From contig CP081940.1 in assembly GCA_019823025.1 (NCBI GenBank), positions 248,001 to 312,000 on the forward strand: a DNA stretch of 64,000 nucleotides, written 5' to 3'. The notes below the pieces were generated by a model, which was not told where the DNA came from, ran no database searches, and saw only the letters and a list, made by a program, of their open reading frames with translations. Shown here piece after piece: positions 46,441 to 55,613 of this stretch; positions within the stretch are counted from its first letter, which is position 1; every line of letters starts with the position of its first letter. A program made the translations under genes and the position numbers. The stretch comes from Methylophilales bacterium. GTDB lineage: Bacteria; Pseudomonadota; Gammaproteobacteria; Burkholderiales; Methylophilaceae.

Positions 46441-46825
46441 TGGATTAAATCAATTAGAAAAAATTAAAAATACAAGCTATATTTCTCTACTTAGTAGCGG
46501 AAGTACGATTGTCTGTTGTGCCCTTCCTGCCATGTTAGTTGCCATAGGTGCGGGTGCAACACTTAGTACTTTTATTCATTATTTCCCACAAATAGTTTTT
46601 TTATCTGTCTATAAAACACCAATTTTTATTAGTGCTTTTATAATGCTTATCATTGCTTCAATCGCATACCGCCAAGCTCAAAATTTACCTTGTCCCGCTG
46701 ATCAAGATCTAGCAGAAAAATGCCAGCAATTGAGACATCGATCACGTCTAATTTTACTCGTCTCAAGCTTTATTTATTTAGTTGGATTCTTTTTTGCTTT
46801 TATTTTGCCATTAATTTCTGAATGA
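46427..46825 (+). CDS. MerT-like metal transport membrane protein
   Basis: Membrane protein of 132 residues, taking the ATG at 46427 in place of 46397, which lies deeper inside the HMA gene. Three hydrophobic segments are seen. A vicinal Cys30-Cys31 pair lies in the first (STIVCCALPAMLVAIGAG), like MerT. A cytoplasmic-type loop LPCPADQDLAEKCQQL has two more Cys. MerT moves Hg(II) from MerP to the cytoplasm, but no merA or merR is present and the operon regulator is CsoR-like, so copper is the alternative. Confidence 0.75.
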   Translation: MKKNNGLNQLEKIKNTSYISLLSSGSTIVCCALPAMLVAIGAGATLSTFIHYFPQIVFLSVYKTPIFISAFIMLIIASIAYRQAQNLPCPADQDLAEKCQQLRHRSRLILLVSSFIYLVGFFFAFILPLISE

Positions 46826-46828
46826 ATA

Positions 46829-46918
46829 TGGCGGAAGAGGTGAGATTCGAACTCACGGTGGGCGCGAACCCACGTCGGTTTTCAAGACCGGTGCATTAAA
46901 CCGCTCTGCCACTCTTCC
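46829..46918 (-). tRNA. tRNA-Ser (TGA)
   Basis: The minus strand begins GGAAGAGTGGCAGAGCGG. The loop in CCGGTCTTGAAAACCG gives anticodon TGA. A long variable arm and T arm GAGTTCGAATCTC follow, with CCA encoded. Length is 90 bases. It lies 3 bases after the MerT-like gene, on the opposite strand, at the edge of the metal module. Confidence 0.96.
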
Positions 46919-46960
46919 GGAAACGGAATTTTATCATATCGTTTATACATTGAACAAAAT

Positions 46961-47476
46961 TTATTCGGCAAATATCTCATCATGAAAACCAAAGAGTTTC
47001 ATATTTTCGATGCGTGATGGATACAAAATTCCGAATAGATGGTCACACTCATGTTGAACTACCCTCGCGTGAAACCCTTCTACATCTCTATCGATCTCAT
47101 TTCCATATTGATCAAACCCTTTATAGTTAATTGTCTTATATCTAGGTACCACTCCTCTCATCCCGGGAACTGATAGACACCCTTCCCAATCATCCTCTTT
47201 TTCTTGATTTAAGGGTGTGATGACAGGGTTAATAAGTACAGTAAATGGCACCTCCTCTGCCTCTGGGTATCGCTCATTTTTATCAACACCAAATATAACT
47301 AATTGAATGCTCTCTCCTACTTGGGGTGCTGCAAGTCCAGCTCCTTGAGCATCTTTCATAGTTTCTATCATATCCTTAATCAATTCATGAATTTCAGGGG
47401 TATCAAATTTTTCAACTTTTTCAGCCTCTTTTAACAAGATCGGATTACCCATCCTTAATATTTCTCTAATTGCCAT
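46961..47476 (-). CDS. def: Peptide deformylase
   Basis: Removes the formyl group from the first methionine of new proteins. The 171 residues contain the three family motifs: [19 protein letters not shown] with the metal Cys, and [11 protein letters not shown] with the two metal His and catalytic Glu. It overlaps the end of the phosphorylase gene by 11 bases. It is not beside fmt, so a second deformylase may exist elsewhere. Confidence 0.95.
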   Translation of the reverse strand: MAIREILRMGNPILLKEAEKVEKFDTPEIHELIKDMIETMKDAQGAGLAAPQVGESIQLVIFGVDKNERYPEAEEVPFTVLINPVITPLNQEKEDDWEGCLSVPGMRGVVPRYKTINYKGFDQYGNEIDRDVEGFHARVVQHECDHLFGILYPSRIENMKLFGFHDEIFAE

Positions 47477-48212
47477 AAGCTTGAATCACCACTTTTAAGT
47501 ATTTACTTACATTTAATGACATTATCTCAGATTGCTTATTAATTTCTTCATGCCTAATACCCTCCTTACTACTCACTCTGCCAGCTGCAAAATTTACCAC
47601 AGGGCAGATTGCAGCATAGGGTAGATTAACCTCCCTTGCTAAAGATGCCTCTGGCATTCCTGTCATGCCAACTATTGTCGCCCCATCTCCCTCATATTTG
47701 TCTATTTCTGCTGCCGTCTCTAATCTTGGGCCTTGAACTGCCGCATAAACGCCCTCTTTAATAAAATTAATATTTTTTAACGAAGTGTTTTTACATAATA
47801 ATTTTCTCAAATCTGAATTGTAAGGATGGGTAAAATCAATATGTGATACTGGATTTTTTATGCCATCGAAATATGTATGTTCGCGTCCATAGGTGTAATC
47901 AATCACCTGATGAGGTAACACAATAGAGCCGGGTTGAATTTCTGAAGGGATTGAGCCCACTGTCGCAATACTCAAGATAGCCTCTACACCTAAATTCTCT
48001 AGCGCATAAATATTCGCCCGATAATTAATTAAATGTGGAGGTATGGTATGTCCCTCTCCATGCCTAGCTAGGAAAGCAATGTCACGATCTTCTAATTTGC
48101 CAACCAATATTTTATCGGATGGTTTTCCATAGGGCGTATCAACCAATGATTCACGAGTTATATTGAGGCCATCAATTTTTCTTAAACCTGTCCCTCCAAT
48201 CACACCGATCAT
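47466..48212 (-). CDS. 5'-methylthioadenosine/methylthioinosine phosphorylase
   Basis: Purine-nucleoside phosphorylase family enzyme for methylthioadenosine salvage. The ATG at 48212 ([13 protein letters not shown]) is preferred over 48230, since AAGGA lies 7 bases before it. The 248 residues show the phosphate site [19 protein letters not shown], then [10 protein letters not shown] and [19 protein letters not shown]. The closest group by pattern is the proteobacterial methylthioinosine phosphorylase; the exact base preference needs assay. Confidence 0.85.
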   Translation of the reverse strand: MIGVIGGTGLRKIDGLNITRESLVDTPYGKPSDKILVGKLEDRDIAFLARHGEGHTIPPHLINYRANIYALENLGVEAILSIATVGSIPSEIQPGSIVLPHQVIDYTYGREHTYFDGIKNPVSHIDFTHPYNSDLRKLLCKNTSLKNINFIKEGVYAAVQGPRLETAAEIDKYEGDGATIVGMTGMPEASLAREVNLPYAAICPVVNFAAGRVSSKEGIRHEEINKQSEIMSLNVSKYLKVVIQAYGN

Positions 48213-48265
48213 TTCATAGTCCTTTTCCAATTAATGTTGATGCCAGTCTATGGCATACTTAATTT

Positions 48266-49114
48266 ATGAGTCAATATCTTACCCTCAGAAAAGCCAAAGT
48301 TACAAAAAAACACTATGAAAATTTTCCAGTGGCTACTTTATTATTTCCAAAAGCACACCGCGATGCCGCAACAATTCTTTATTCATTTGCAAGAAATGCA
48401 GATGACATTGCAGATGAAGGTAATTTAACTAAAAATGAGAGAAAAAAGCTACTAAAAGAAATAGAGATCAATATAAACTCGATAAAGCATCAAAAAAAAA
48501 TTCAGGCTCCATTTTTTAGAGATTTAGATAAAGTTATTAATCAGTATTCACTCGATATTAAATTATTTGAACGATTTATGTCAGCCTTCAAACAAGATGT
48601 CGAAAAAAAAACATATAGAAATTTTAATGATTTAATAAATTATTGTAATAAGGCAGCATGCCCTGCCGGAGAAATGATTTTGAGCCTATTTGATGCGCAT
48701 AATAAGAAAAACGTAAGTTATTCTAATAGCCTTTGTCAGGCACTGGCTTTAATTGGGATGACTCAGGATATCTATGAGGACTTATTAAAAGGCAGGGTCT
48801 ACATACCATCAACGGAAATGAACAAATTTACATTGAATGAATCTGATATCAAAATAAAAAGCTTTAATCATAATTGGAAAATGTTCAAAATTTCATGGTT
48901 AAAAAAGATAGAATTACTCCTTAATAAAGGGAGACCTTTGGGTGAGAATGTGACAGGACGATTAAAACTGCAAATCAAGATATTAATTGCGGGTGCTGAA
49001 TTGTTAGTCTCGAGATTAAAAAAAGAAGATTGTGATTGGTTTGTGAATCCTCCTAAAATTTCAAATTTTGATTGGATAACCCTACTAGTCAAAACTATTA
49101 TCAATAAAAAATGA
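48266..49114 (+). CDS. hpnC: Hydroxysqualene synthase HpnC
   Basis: Squalene/phytoene synthase family member, 282 residues. Asp-rich motifs are SFARNADDIADEG near residue 45 and MTQDIYEDLLKGRVYIP near residue 170. NFPVATLLFPKAHRDA at the start is typical of HpnC, which converts presqualene diphosphate to hydroxysqualene. It overlaps hpnD by 4 bases. The third squalene enzyme HpnE is not in this window next to them. Confidence 0.87.
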   Translation: MSQYLTLRKAKVTKKHYENFPVATLLFPKAHRDAATILYSFARNADDIADEGNLTKNERKKLLKEIEININSIKHQKKIQAPFFRDLDKVINQYSLDIKLFERFMSAFKQDVEKKTYRNFNDLINYCNKAACPAGEMILSLFDAHNKKNVSYSNSLCQALALIGMTQDIYEDLLKGRVYIPSTEMNKFTLNESDIKIKSFNHNWKMFKISWLKKIELLLNKGRPLGENVTGRLKLQIKILIAGAELLVSRLKKEDCDWFVNPPKISNFDWITLLVKTIINKK

Positions 49115-49965
49115 CGCCACAAGAATACTGCAAGCAAAAAACAAAAGAAAGCCATTCAAGCTTCCTGACTGCTTTTATTTTTCTTTCAAAAGAAAAACGT
49201 GAAGCACTCACTGCTTTATATGCTTTTTGCAGGGAGGTTGATGATATTGCTGATGAGTGTCTGGATCACGAAATTGCGAGTAAGAAATTAAATTGGTGGC
49301 GAGATGAGATAGATAGACTATTTAAAGATGCGCCTCAGCATCCCGTAAGTAAAGCGTTGTATCCCTTCATAGAACACTTTAATCTCTCAAAGAATTATTT
49401 TATTGAGATAATTGATGGTATGGAGATGGATGTGAAGTTTAATCGATATGAGAGCTTTGAACAGCTTCAACTTTATTGCTACAGGGTGGCCTCATGTGTC
49501 GGTATTCTCTCTGCTCATATATTCGGATACAAGAACAAAAATACTCTCACCTTTGCAAAAAATCTCGGCATTGCATTACAGTTAACAAATATTATCAGAG
49601 ATATAGGAGAGGATGCTAGGCGAGGAAGGATTTATATACCACTCGATGAGTTAAAAAAATTAAGTGTGTCTGAGGATGAGATTATTTCACTTAAGAATAG
49701 CGATAAAATAAAAAAATTGGTTCAAAATCAAGTAGATAGGGCCATAAAATTTTATAGCTTAGCTATTAAAACTCTGCCTGCAGAAGATAAAAAATCTCAA
49801 AAAATAGGTCTTATCATGGGTAATATTTACTATGTGCTTCTAAACGAGATTTTAAAAGATAATCCTGAAAAAATACTCAATCAAAAAACTATCCTGCCTG
49901 GGTTTAGGAAATTGAGAATTTCAATTCTAACTATGCTGGGATTTAGTTGGATTAAGAATACTTAA
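49111..49965 (+). CDS. hpnD: Presqualene diphosphate synthase HpnD
   Basis: Joins two farnesyl diphosphates to presqualene diphosphate, 284 residues. It starts MTPQEYCKQKTKESHSSF and has LYAFCREVDDIADE and NIIRDIGEDARRGRIYIP, the two catalytic Asp motifs. YCYRVASCVGILSAHIFGY lies between. Together with hpnC this suggests squalene, and possibly hopanoid, synthesis. It is convergent with radA, with a 15-base gap. Confidence 0.9.
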   Translation: MTPQEYCKQKTKESHSSFLTAFIFLSKEKREALTALYAFCREVDDIADECLDHEIASKKLNWWRDEIDRLFKDAPQHPVSKALYPFIEHFNLSKNYFIEIIDGMEMDVKFNRYESFEQLQLYCYRVASCVGILSAHIFGYKNKNTLTFAKNLGIALQLTNIIRDIGEDARRGRIYIPLDELKKLSVSEDEIISLKNSDKIKKLVQNQVDRAIKFYSLAIKTLPAEDKKSQKIGLIMGNIYYVLLNEILKDNPEKILNQKTILPGFRKLRISILTMLGFSWIKNT

Positions 49966-49980
49966 ATAACAGATAAATTT

Positions 49981-51351
49981 TTAAATGTCTTTTAACAACT
50001 TGATGGCTTGTGAAAGATTATCGACTGGAAATATCTCAATACCGTTAATTTTTTGTTTAGCTTGATTTGCCTTAGGGATAATTGCTTTGGTAAAACCTAA
50101 TTTTGCAGCCTCTTTTAACCTCTCCTGGCCTCTTTGAACTGGCCTAACCTCTCCCGCCAAACCTATTTCACCAAAAATAACTGTTTTTTGATCTAGTGGT
50201 TGAGTTGTAAATGATGAAACAATGGCACATAAAATAGCTAGGTCTACTCCCGGCTCAGTAATTTTTACCCCGCCAACCGCATTCACGAATACATCTTGAT
50301 CAAAGCAGGCAATACCCACATGCCTATTAAGTGAGGCAAGTAACATGGCTAACCTATTTTGATCTAAACCCACTGAAAGTCTTTTAGGTGAATGTCCATG
50401 GGCATTATCAACCAGAGCCTGAATTTCTATGAGCATAGGTCTTGAACCCTCTTGAATACAAGTAATACATGAGCCATTAACTTCCTCATGGTGATGAGAT
50501 AAAAAAAGTGCTGATGGATTCGTGACCTCCTTTAAACCCTTTTCTGTCATCGCAAATACACCTAACTCATTGACAGCACCAAAACGGTTTTTAAATGCCC
50601 TAATCATTCTAAAACTTGAGCTTGGGTCACCTTCGAAATATAAGACCGTATCTACAATATGTTCAAGCACTCTGGGGCCAGCAAGTGTCCCCTCCTTCGT
50701 GACATGGCCAACAAGCAACATCGTTATATCAAATTGTTTGGCAATTCGAGTGAGTTGGGCAGAACATTCTCTGACTTGGGTGACTGACCCTGGTGCCGAA
50801 GTCATCTCTTCAGAATAAATTGTTTGAATGGAGTCAATTACGACCACGTTCGGCTTAGTTTTTTGGACAACGCTTACTATTTTCTCAAGGTTGATTTCAG
50901 ATAGTATTGAAATATCAGAAACCTCTAGCTCAAGCCTTTTTGCTCTCATGGCAATTTGTTCCTTGGACTCCTCACCACTGACATAGATCACATTACAATT
51001 ATCTTTTGGATCTTGGGTAATTTTAGACAATGCTTGAATTAAAATGGTGGACTTACCTATTCCTGGATCCCCGCCAATTAAAATAACCCCCCCTGGCACA
51101 AAACCTCCGCCTAGAACTCGATCAAATTCTGAGATATTTGTTTTTCTCTTTGGTATAGAGAGTGCTTTAACATCATCTAACTTTGTAAGCTCATTAGTCT
51201 TCGATAATGCAGCAAACCTTGAAGGCATCTTTGATTCAATGGTTGTCTCATCGAGAGAATTCCAAACAAAACAATGTGGACACTGTCCTTGCCATTTAGA
51301 TGAAGTTCCGCCACATTCTCTGCACTGATATGCTGTTTTACTTTTGGCCAT
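49981..51351 (-). CDS. radA: DNA repair protein RadA
   Basis: Branch-migrating helicase that extends recombination intermediates, 456 residues. It has the N-terminal zinc finger YQCRECGGTSSKWQGQCPHC, Walker A GGDPGIGKST, the RadA motif KNRFG and a Lon-protease-like C-terminal domain (GEIGLAGEVRPVQRGQERLK). It overlaps alr by 14 bases on the same strand, as often seen with dnaB-alr-radA. Confidence 0.95.
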   Translation of the reverse strand: MAKSKTAYQCRECGGTSSKWQGQCPHCFVWNSLDETTIESKMPSRFAALSKTNELTKLDDVKALSIPKRKTNISEFDRVLGGGFVPGGVILIGGDPGIGKSTILIQALSKITQDPKDNCNVIYVSGEESKEQIAMRAKRLELEVSDISILSEINLEKIVSVVQKTKPNVVVIDSIQTIYSEEMTSAPGSVTQVRECSAQLTRIAKQFDITMLLVGHVTKEGTLAGPRVLEHIVDTVLYFEGDPSSSFRMIRAFKNRFGAVNELGVFAMTEKGLKEVTNPSALFLSHHHEEVNGSCITCIQEGSRPMLIEIQALVDNAHGHSPKRLSVGLDQNRLAMLLASLNRHVGIACFDQDVFVNAVGGVKITEPGVDLAILCAIVSSFTTQPLDQKTVIFGEIGLAGEVRPVQRGQERLKEAAKLGFTKAIIPKANQAKQKINGIEIFPVDNLSQAIKLLKDI

Positions 51352-52420
51352 CTATATACTCCAATGGGACACGACTTGAGGCGGAGACATTACATAATAG
51401 TTCGTACCCGACCGTACCTGAATTCTTTGCGACTTCATCAACAGAAATATGATTCCCCCACATTTCAACTTTTGAGCCTATTGCTGCTTTTTCAATTTTT
51501 GACAAATCGACATATAGCATGTCCATTGAAACCCTTCCGACTGTCTTTGTTGTTTTGTTATGAACAAAAATAGGCGTTCCGGTCTTGGCGTGTCTTGGAT
51601 AACCGTCGCCATATCCACAAGCAACTATCCCGATACGCATACCATCCTTAGCGATAAAATTATCTCCATAGCCAACAGCTTGTCCTTTTTTGATATCTTG
51701 AATAGCAATTATTTTACTCACCAGTGACATCACTGGCTTGACTTCAATTTTTTTTGCTGAAATATCATCGAAAGGTGATGCTCCATAAAGCATAATACCA
51801 GGCCTAACCCAGTCCAACCTTGCCTCAGGAAACTTATAGAGAGCTGCGGAATTGGCTACTGAGCTACTAAAATTATAATTATTAGTCACCCGATTAAAGC
51901 AATCTAACTGTTTTGTAATCCCCTCCTTTTCATCAGCAGTTGCAAAGTGTGTCATCAAAGTAATCTCAGATATATTTGGATTAGCATTTAAATTTTCAAT
52001 TAAGTAGTCGACCTGATCAGGCGGAAAGCCAAGCCTATTCATTCCTGTATTAATTTTTAAGTGCACATTTATTGGATTTTTGAGCGTCACGTCCCTTAAG
52101 TAATCCATTTGCTGATCATTATGTACAACTATATTTAAATTAAGTTTTTCAGCCTGATGAATATCTTCAGCAACAAACAAACCTTCGAGAAGTAATATGG
52201 TATTTTTAAAACCAGCTTTCCTAATTTTTACCGCTTCTTCGATAGTTAAGATTGCAATTCCTTCAGCACTTTTGATCGCCTTCACTGACTCTATGAGGCC
52301 ATGCCCATAGGCATTAGCTTTGAGAACTGCCATTACCTTACTATTTTTTGCAATTTTTTTAACTAACTTTAGATTTGAAGTAAGAGCGCTTAGATCGATA
52401 TAAGCTTTAAGCGGACGCAT
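51338..52420 (-). CDS. alr: Alanine racemase
   Basis: PLP enzyme that makes D-alanine for peptidoglycan, 360 residues. The PLP Lys is in VMAVLKANAYGHGL. Other motifs are HLKINTGMNRLGF, DWVRPGIMLYGASPF and GYGDGYPRHAK. The catalytic Tyr region GRVSMDMLYVDL and YELLCNVSASSRVP follows. It lies 3 bases after dnaB. Confidence 0.95.
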   Translation of the reverse strand: MRPLKAYIDLSALTSNLKLVKKIAKNSKVMAVLKANAYGHGLIESVKAIKSAEGIAILTIEEAVKIRKAGFKNTILLLEGLFVAEDIHQAEKLNLNIVVHNDQQMDYLRDVTLKNPINVHLKINTGMNRLGFPPDQVDYLIENLNANPNISEITLMTHFATADEKEGITKQLDCFNRVTNNYNFSSSVANSAALYKFPEARLDWVRPGIMLYGASPFDDISAKKIEVKPVMSLVSKIIAIQDIKKGQAVGYGDNFIAKDGMRIGIVACGYGDGYPRHAKTGTPIFVHNKTTKTVGRVSMDMLYVDLSKIEKAAIGSKVEMWGNHISVDEVAKNSGTVGYELLCNVSASSRVPLEYIDGQK

Positions 52421-52423
52421 AAT

Positions 52424-53803
52424 TTATGTATTTGAGTCATATCCTGGGTTCGCATAATTTTCAAAGCGAGTATATTGCCCAAGAAAAGTCAATTTAACTG
52501 TCCCAGTTGGTCCATTTCTTTGTTTTGATAAAAGTATTTCAGCAACACCTTTTTCTGCTGTTTCTGGATTATAAACTTCGTCTCTATAAATAAACATTAT
52601 CACATCAGCATCCTGTTCAATAGCGCCAGATTCTCTTAAATCGGACATCATTGGTCTTTTATCAGGTCTTGATTCAACACTTCTGTTGAGTTGAGATAAA
52701 GCAACAACTGGTACATTGAGTTCTTTTGCTAGAGCTTTGAGCGATCTTGAGATTTCAGAAACTTCGGTGGCTCTATTTTCAGTCGATTGCTCGTTTGCCG
52801 ATGACATAAGCTGAATATAGTCAATAACAATAAGCCCTAATTTTCCTTGTTGCCGATGAAGCCTTCTAGCCCTTGCACGAACTTCATATGAATTTAAAGC
52901 AGATCCCTCATCGATAAAAATTGGGGCTTCATTTAACACGCCCAAAGCATTTGTTAATTTAGGCCAGTCTTCATCTTCTAATTGTCCAATTCTCATCTTA
53001 TGTTGATCTAATTTACCTACAGAACCCAGTAAACGCATTGTTAGTTGTGCTGCACCCATTTCCATTGAGAAAATAGCTACAGGCAAACCCGCCTCCATCC
53101 CTACATGCTCTGCAATATTTAAAGCAAGGGAAGTTTTTCCCATTGATGGCCTGCCTGCAATAATAATCAAATCTCCAGGTTGGAGACCTGCTGTTTTTTG
53201 ATCTAAATCTGAATATCCTGAAGGGACTCCAGTAACACCGTTGGGATCGTCTAACTGATACAGGTCATCAATTCTCTGAGCAGCCTTGGGAAGAAGTTCT
53301 TTTATATCAACAAAACCTAATTTTTCAGAAGTTCCTGCATCGGCTATTTGAAATATTTTTGATTCAGATTCATCAAGTAATTGTTGTGCATCTTTTCCTT
53401 GAGGTGAAAAAGCACTCTCTACAATATCTGAGCCAACCTCAACAAGATTTCTCATAATTGATCTTTCACGAACAATTTTTGCATAGCCTGTAATATTGGA
53501 TGCTGTTGGTGTATTTTCAGCAACAAGCCCTAAATAGGCAACTCCACCAACTTTAGTCAATTCAGCATTCTGTTCTAATGATTCTGCAACTGTGACAATA
53601 TCTGCAGGGTCATTGTTATCAATCAATTTACTTATATGGGTGAAAATTATTCTATGGTCATTTCTATAGAAATCAGATGCTGAAACTTGACCAGCAATTC
53701 TATCAATAGCTTTATTATCAATCAAAAGCCCTCCCAATATTGATTGTTCAGCCTCAATGGAATGAGGGGGTACTTTTAGAGCAGATATTTGATCTTTATC
53801 CAT
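52424..53803 (-). CDS. dnaB: Replicative DNA helicase DnaB
   Basis: Hexameric helicase that opens the replication fork, 459 residues. The N-terminal domain contains VPPHSIEAEQSILGGLLIDN. The RecA-like domain has Walker A GRPSMGKTSLALN, VAIFSMEMGAAQLTMRLL and LIVIDYIQLM, and ends with SDLRESGAIEQDADVIMFIY. No intein was seen. An intrinsic terminator separates it from rplI upstream. Confidence 0.97.
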   Translation of the reverse strand: MDKDQISALKVPPHSIEAEQSILGGLLIDNKAIDRIAGQVSASDFYRNDHRIIFTHISKLIDNNDPADIVTVAESLEQNAELTKVGGVAYLGLVAENTPTASNITGYAKIVRERSIMRNLVEVGSDIVESAFSPQGKDAQQLLDESESKIFQIADAGTSEKLGFVDIKELLPKAAQRIDDLYQLDDPNGVTGVPSGYSDLDQKTAGLQPGDLIIIAGRPSMGKTSLALNIAEHVGMEAGLPVAIFSMEMGAAQLTMRLLGSVGKLDQHKMRIGQLEDEDWPKLTNALGVLNEAPIFIDEGSALNSYEVRARARRLHRQQGKLGLIVIDYIQLMSSANEQSTENRATEVSEISRSLKALAKELNVPVVALSQLNRSVESRPDKRPMMSDLRESGAIEQDADVIMFIYRDEVYNPETAEKGVAEILLSKQRNGPTGTVKLTFLGQYTRFENYANPGYDSNT

Positions 53804-53821
53804 AATTTCATTATAACGAAT

Positions 53822-53850
53822 AAAAAAAAGGCTGCCTCATTGACAGCCTA
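53822..53850 (-). terminator. Intrinsic terminator after rplI
   Basis: AGGCTG and CAGCCT form a 6-bp stem around a 9-base loop, with A/T runs on both sides. On the minus strand it is followed by eight T. It ends the rpsF-priB-rpsR-rplI transcript before dnaB. Confidence 0.85.
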
Positions 53851-53875
53851 AAAAAATAAATTTATTTTGAAGAAA

Positions 53876-54325
53876 CTACTCTTCGCCTTCAATAGTAACT
53901 TTAATTGAAGCTGTTGAGTCATGTTGAAGATCAACCGTTATGTCAAATTCACCAGTTGATTTAAGAGGTCCTTCAGGGAGTCTTATCTCAGACTTCACTA
54001 CCTCATGCCCCTCTTTCGCAAGTGCTTCAGATATATCGATATTACTTACAGAACCAAAAAGCTTTCCATCAACACCCGCTTTCTGAGATATTTTAATACT
54101 TACTCCTTCAAGCTTTTTAGCGCGCTGTTGAGATAGTTTTTCGAGAGCTGCTTGTTGCTTTTCAAGCTCAGCTTTCTTAACCTTAAATTCTTCCATGTTT
54201 TGAGCGGTAGCCCTTTTGGCTTTTCCTTGTGGAATTAAGAAGTTTCTCCCAAATCCATCTTTTACATTTACAACATCCCCTAACTCACCAAGGTTTACAA
54301 TTTTTTCAAGTAGTATGATTTCCAT
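53876..54325 (-). CDS. rplI: 50S ribosomal protein L9
   Basis: Large-subunit protein of 149 residues, normal length. The N-terminal RNA-binding domain is MEIILLEKIVNLGELGDVVN, VKDGFGRNFLIPQGKAKRAT. The long linker helix (about 40-75) and the C-terminal domain follow. It lies 8 bases after rpsR in the standard rpsF, priB, rpsR, rplI order. Confidence 0.97.
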   Translation of the reverse strand: MEIILLEKIVNLGELGDVVNVKDGFGRNFLIPQGKAKRATAQNMEEFKVKKAELEKQQAALEKLSQQRAKKLEGVSIKISQKAGVDGKLFGSVSNIDISEALAKEGHEVVKSEIRLPEGPLKSTGEFDITVDLQHDSTASIKVTIEGEE

Positions 54326-54333
54326 GTTCCCTC

Positions 54334-54561
54334 CTAATGCTTGTCAGTAAACGGAAGTAAAGCTAAAAATCGTGCACGCTTTACTGCAGTTGAAAGTTGT
54401 CTTTGGTATCTTGCTTTTGTACCAGTAATACGAGCAGGTATTAATTTTCCGTTTTCGGTAATAAAATCTTTGAGTATTGATACATCTTTATAATCTACCT
54501 CACTAATTCCTTCAGCAGAAAATCTACAATACCTCCTTCTTTTATACATATCTCTTGCCAT
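54334..54561 (-). CDS. rpsR: 30S ribosomal protein S18
   Basis: Small-subunit protein of 75 residues that pairs with S6. The S18 core [20 protein letters not shown] and [20 protein letters not shown] is conserved. It lies between priB and rplI. Confidence 0.97.
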   Translation of the reverse strand: MARDMYKRRRYCRFSAEGISEVDYKDVSILKDFITENGKLIPARITGTKARYQRQLSTAVKRARFLALLPFTDKH

Positions 54562-54573
54562 AATATAAAACTC

Positions 54574-54855
54574 CTAAAATTTAAATTCAGTAACGTGAAA
54601 AATTAATTGCGTTGATTTAAATGATTTTTTATCCATAAAACCAATAAATAAACCTTTTTTCCCAATCTGAATTTCTTTCCTTAATTGTTTATTAATAAAA
54701 ATTGCATCCACTTCAATGCTAACCTGCTTATCTAAATTCGCTTCTTCTTGGAGAGATTGATGTTCAATTTTAAATCTCTGCACAACTAACCCCGAAGGTG
54801 TATGACGAATTTTATCTTCAAAAATGATTTCTCCATCAATTTGAAGTTTATTCAC
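54574..54855 (-). CDS. priB: Primosomal replication protein PriB
   Basis: Small single-stranded-DNA-binding protein that helps restart replication forks, 93 residues. The OB-fold shows HTPSGLVVQRFKIEHQS and the C-terminal IGFMDKKSFKSTQLIFHVTE. Sequence similarity to SSB is weak, so the position between rpsF and rpsR is important support. It adjoins the rpsF stop directly. Confidence 0.88.
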   Translation of the reverse strand: MNKLQIDGEIIFEDKIRHTPSGLVVQRFKIEHQSLQEEANLDKQVSIEVDAIFINKQLRKEIQIGKKGLFIGFMDKKSFKSTQLIFHVTEFKF

Positions 54856-55512
54856 TTATGAGGCATCTTCCTTTTTCTTAGCTGCTGGCGCTTTCTTAGC
54901 TGCTGGCGCTTTCTTAGCTGCTGGCGCTTTCTTAGCTGCTGGCGCTTTCTTAGCTACTGGCGCTTTCTTAGCTACTGGCGCTTTCTTAGCTACTTCCTTT
55001 TTAGCTACTGGCGCTTTCTTAGCTACTTCCTTTTTAGCTACTGGCGCTTTTTCTTCAGCTACTTCCTTTTTAGCTACTGGCTCTTTCTTAGCTACTTCCT
55101 TTTTAGCTACTGGCTCTTTCTTAGCTACTGGCGCTTTTTCTTCAGCTTCAGATTTAGTATTATTTTTGTTTTCTCCAAGAAGTGATTTAGATTTTTCTTC
55201 GCCCATCATTGGAGATTCAGAAGTAACAGCAGTTTTTTTAGAAACAACAAGATGTCTAATTACTGCATCATTAAATTTAAAATTATGTTCAAGTTCAGCT
55301 AAGGACTCTAAAGAACATTCAATATTCATAAGTACATAATGTGCTTTATGAATTTTTTGAATTGGATAAGCGAGCTGCCTTCTTCCCCAATCTTCTAATC
55401 GATGAATATTACCTTTGTTAGCGGTGACAGATTTTTGAATTCTTTCGATCATTGATGGTACTTGTTCACTTTGATCAGGATGAACAATAAAAACGATTTC
55501 GTAATGTCGCAT
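54856..55512 (-). CDS. rpsF: 30S ribosomal protein S6 with long repetitive tail
   Basis: Small-subunit protein that binds S18 and 16S rRNA. Residues 1-95 are a normal S6 ([37 protein letters not shown]). The protein continues to 218 residues, far over the usual 95-135. From about residue 124 it is almost only Lys, Ala, Pro, Val and Glu in units like AKKAPA and AKKEPV, which are strongly basic and should be disordered. The tail resembles histone-H1-like or AlgP-like repeats. A promoter lies upstream and it heads the rpsF operon. Confidence 0.95.
   Translation of the reverse strand: MRHYEIVFIVHPDQSEQVPSMIERIQKSVTANKGNIHRLEDWGRRQLAYPIQKIHKAHYVLMNIECSLESLAELEHNFKFNDAVIRHLVVSKKTAVTSESPMMGEEKSKSLLGENKNNTKSEAEEKAPVAKKEPVAKKEVAKKEPVAKKEVAEEKAPVAKKEVAKKAPVAKKEVAKKAPVAKKAPVAKKAPAAKKAPAAKKAPAAKKAPAAKKKEDAS
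54871..55143. repeat. 18-bp tandem repeat tract encoding the S6 tail
   Basis: Four identical 18-base units (GCTGCTGGCGCTTTCTTA on the plus strand) occupy 54881-54952. Two units with a single G to A change follow to 54988, and then more degenerate units of related sequence extend to about 55143. Each unit encodes six residues, so copy-number change keeps the frame. Confidence 0.92.
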
Positions 55513-55574
55513 ATACTCTCCTTATGGTTATAAGCTTCCAACTTTTGTCGTGAAGCAAGGATTAAAGGTTGCTA

Positions 55575-55603
55575 ATTATATTGTCAAAATTGTTTTAAAT
55601 CAA
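55575..55603 (-). promoter_or_regulatory. Promoter of the rpsF operon
   Basis: On the minus strand TTGATT (55598-55603), a 17-base spacer and TATAAT (55575-55580) make a strong sigma-70 promoter. It lies in the uvrB-rpsF gap, with a leader of about 55 bases before the rpsF ATG. Confidence 0.75.
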
Positions 55604-55613
55604 TGTATTTAGC

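Noticed and set aside
54871..55143. Repeat tract that could look like a CRISPR or minisatellite array
   Set aside because: Units are contiguous 18-mers without spacers and are translated in frame as the S6 tail.
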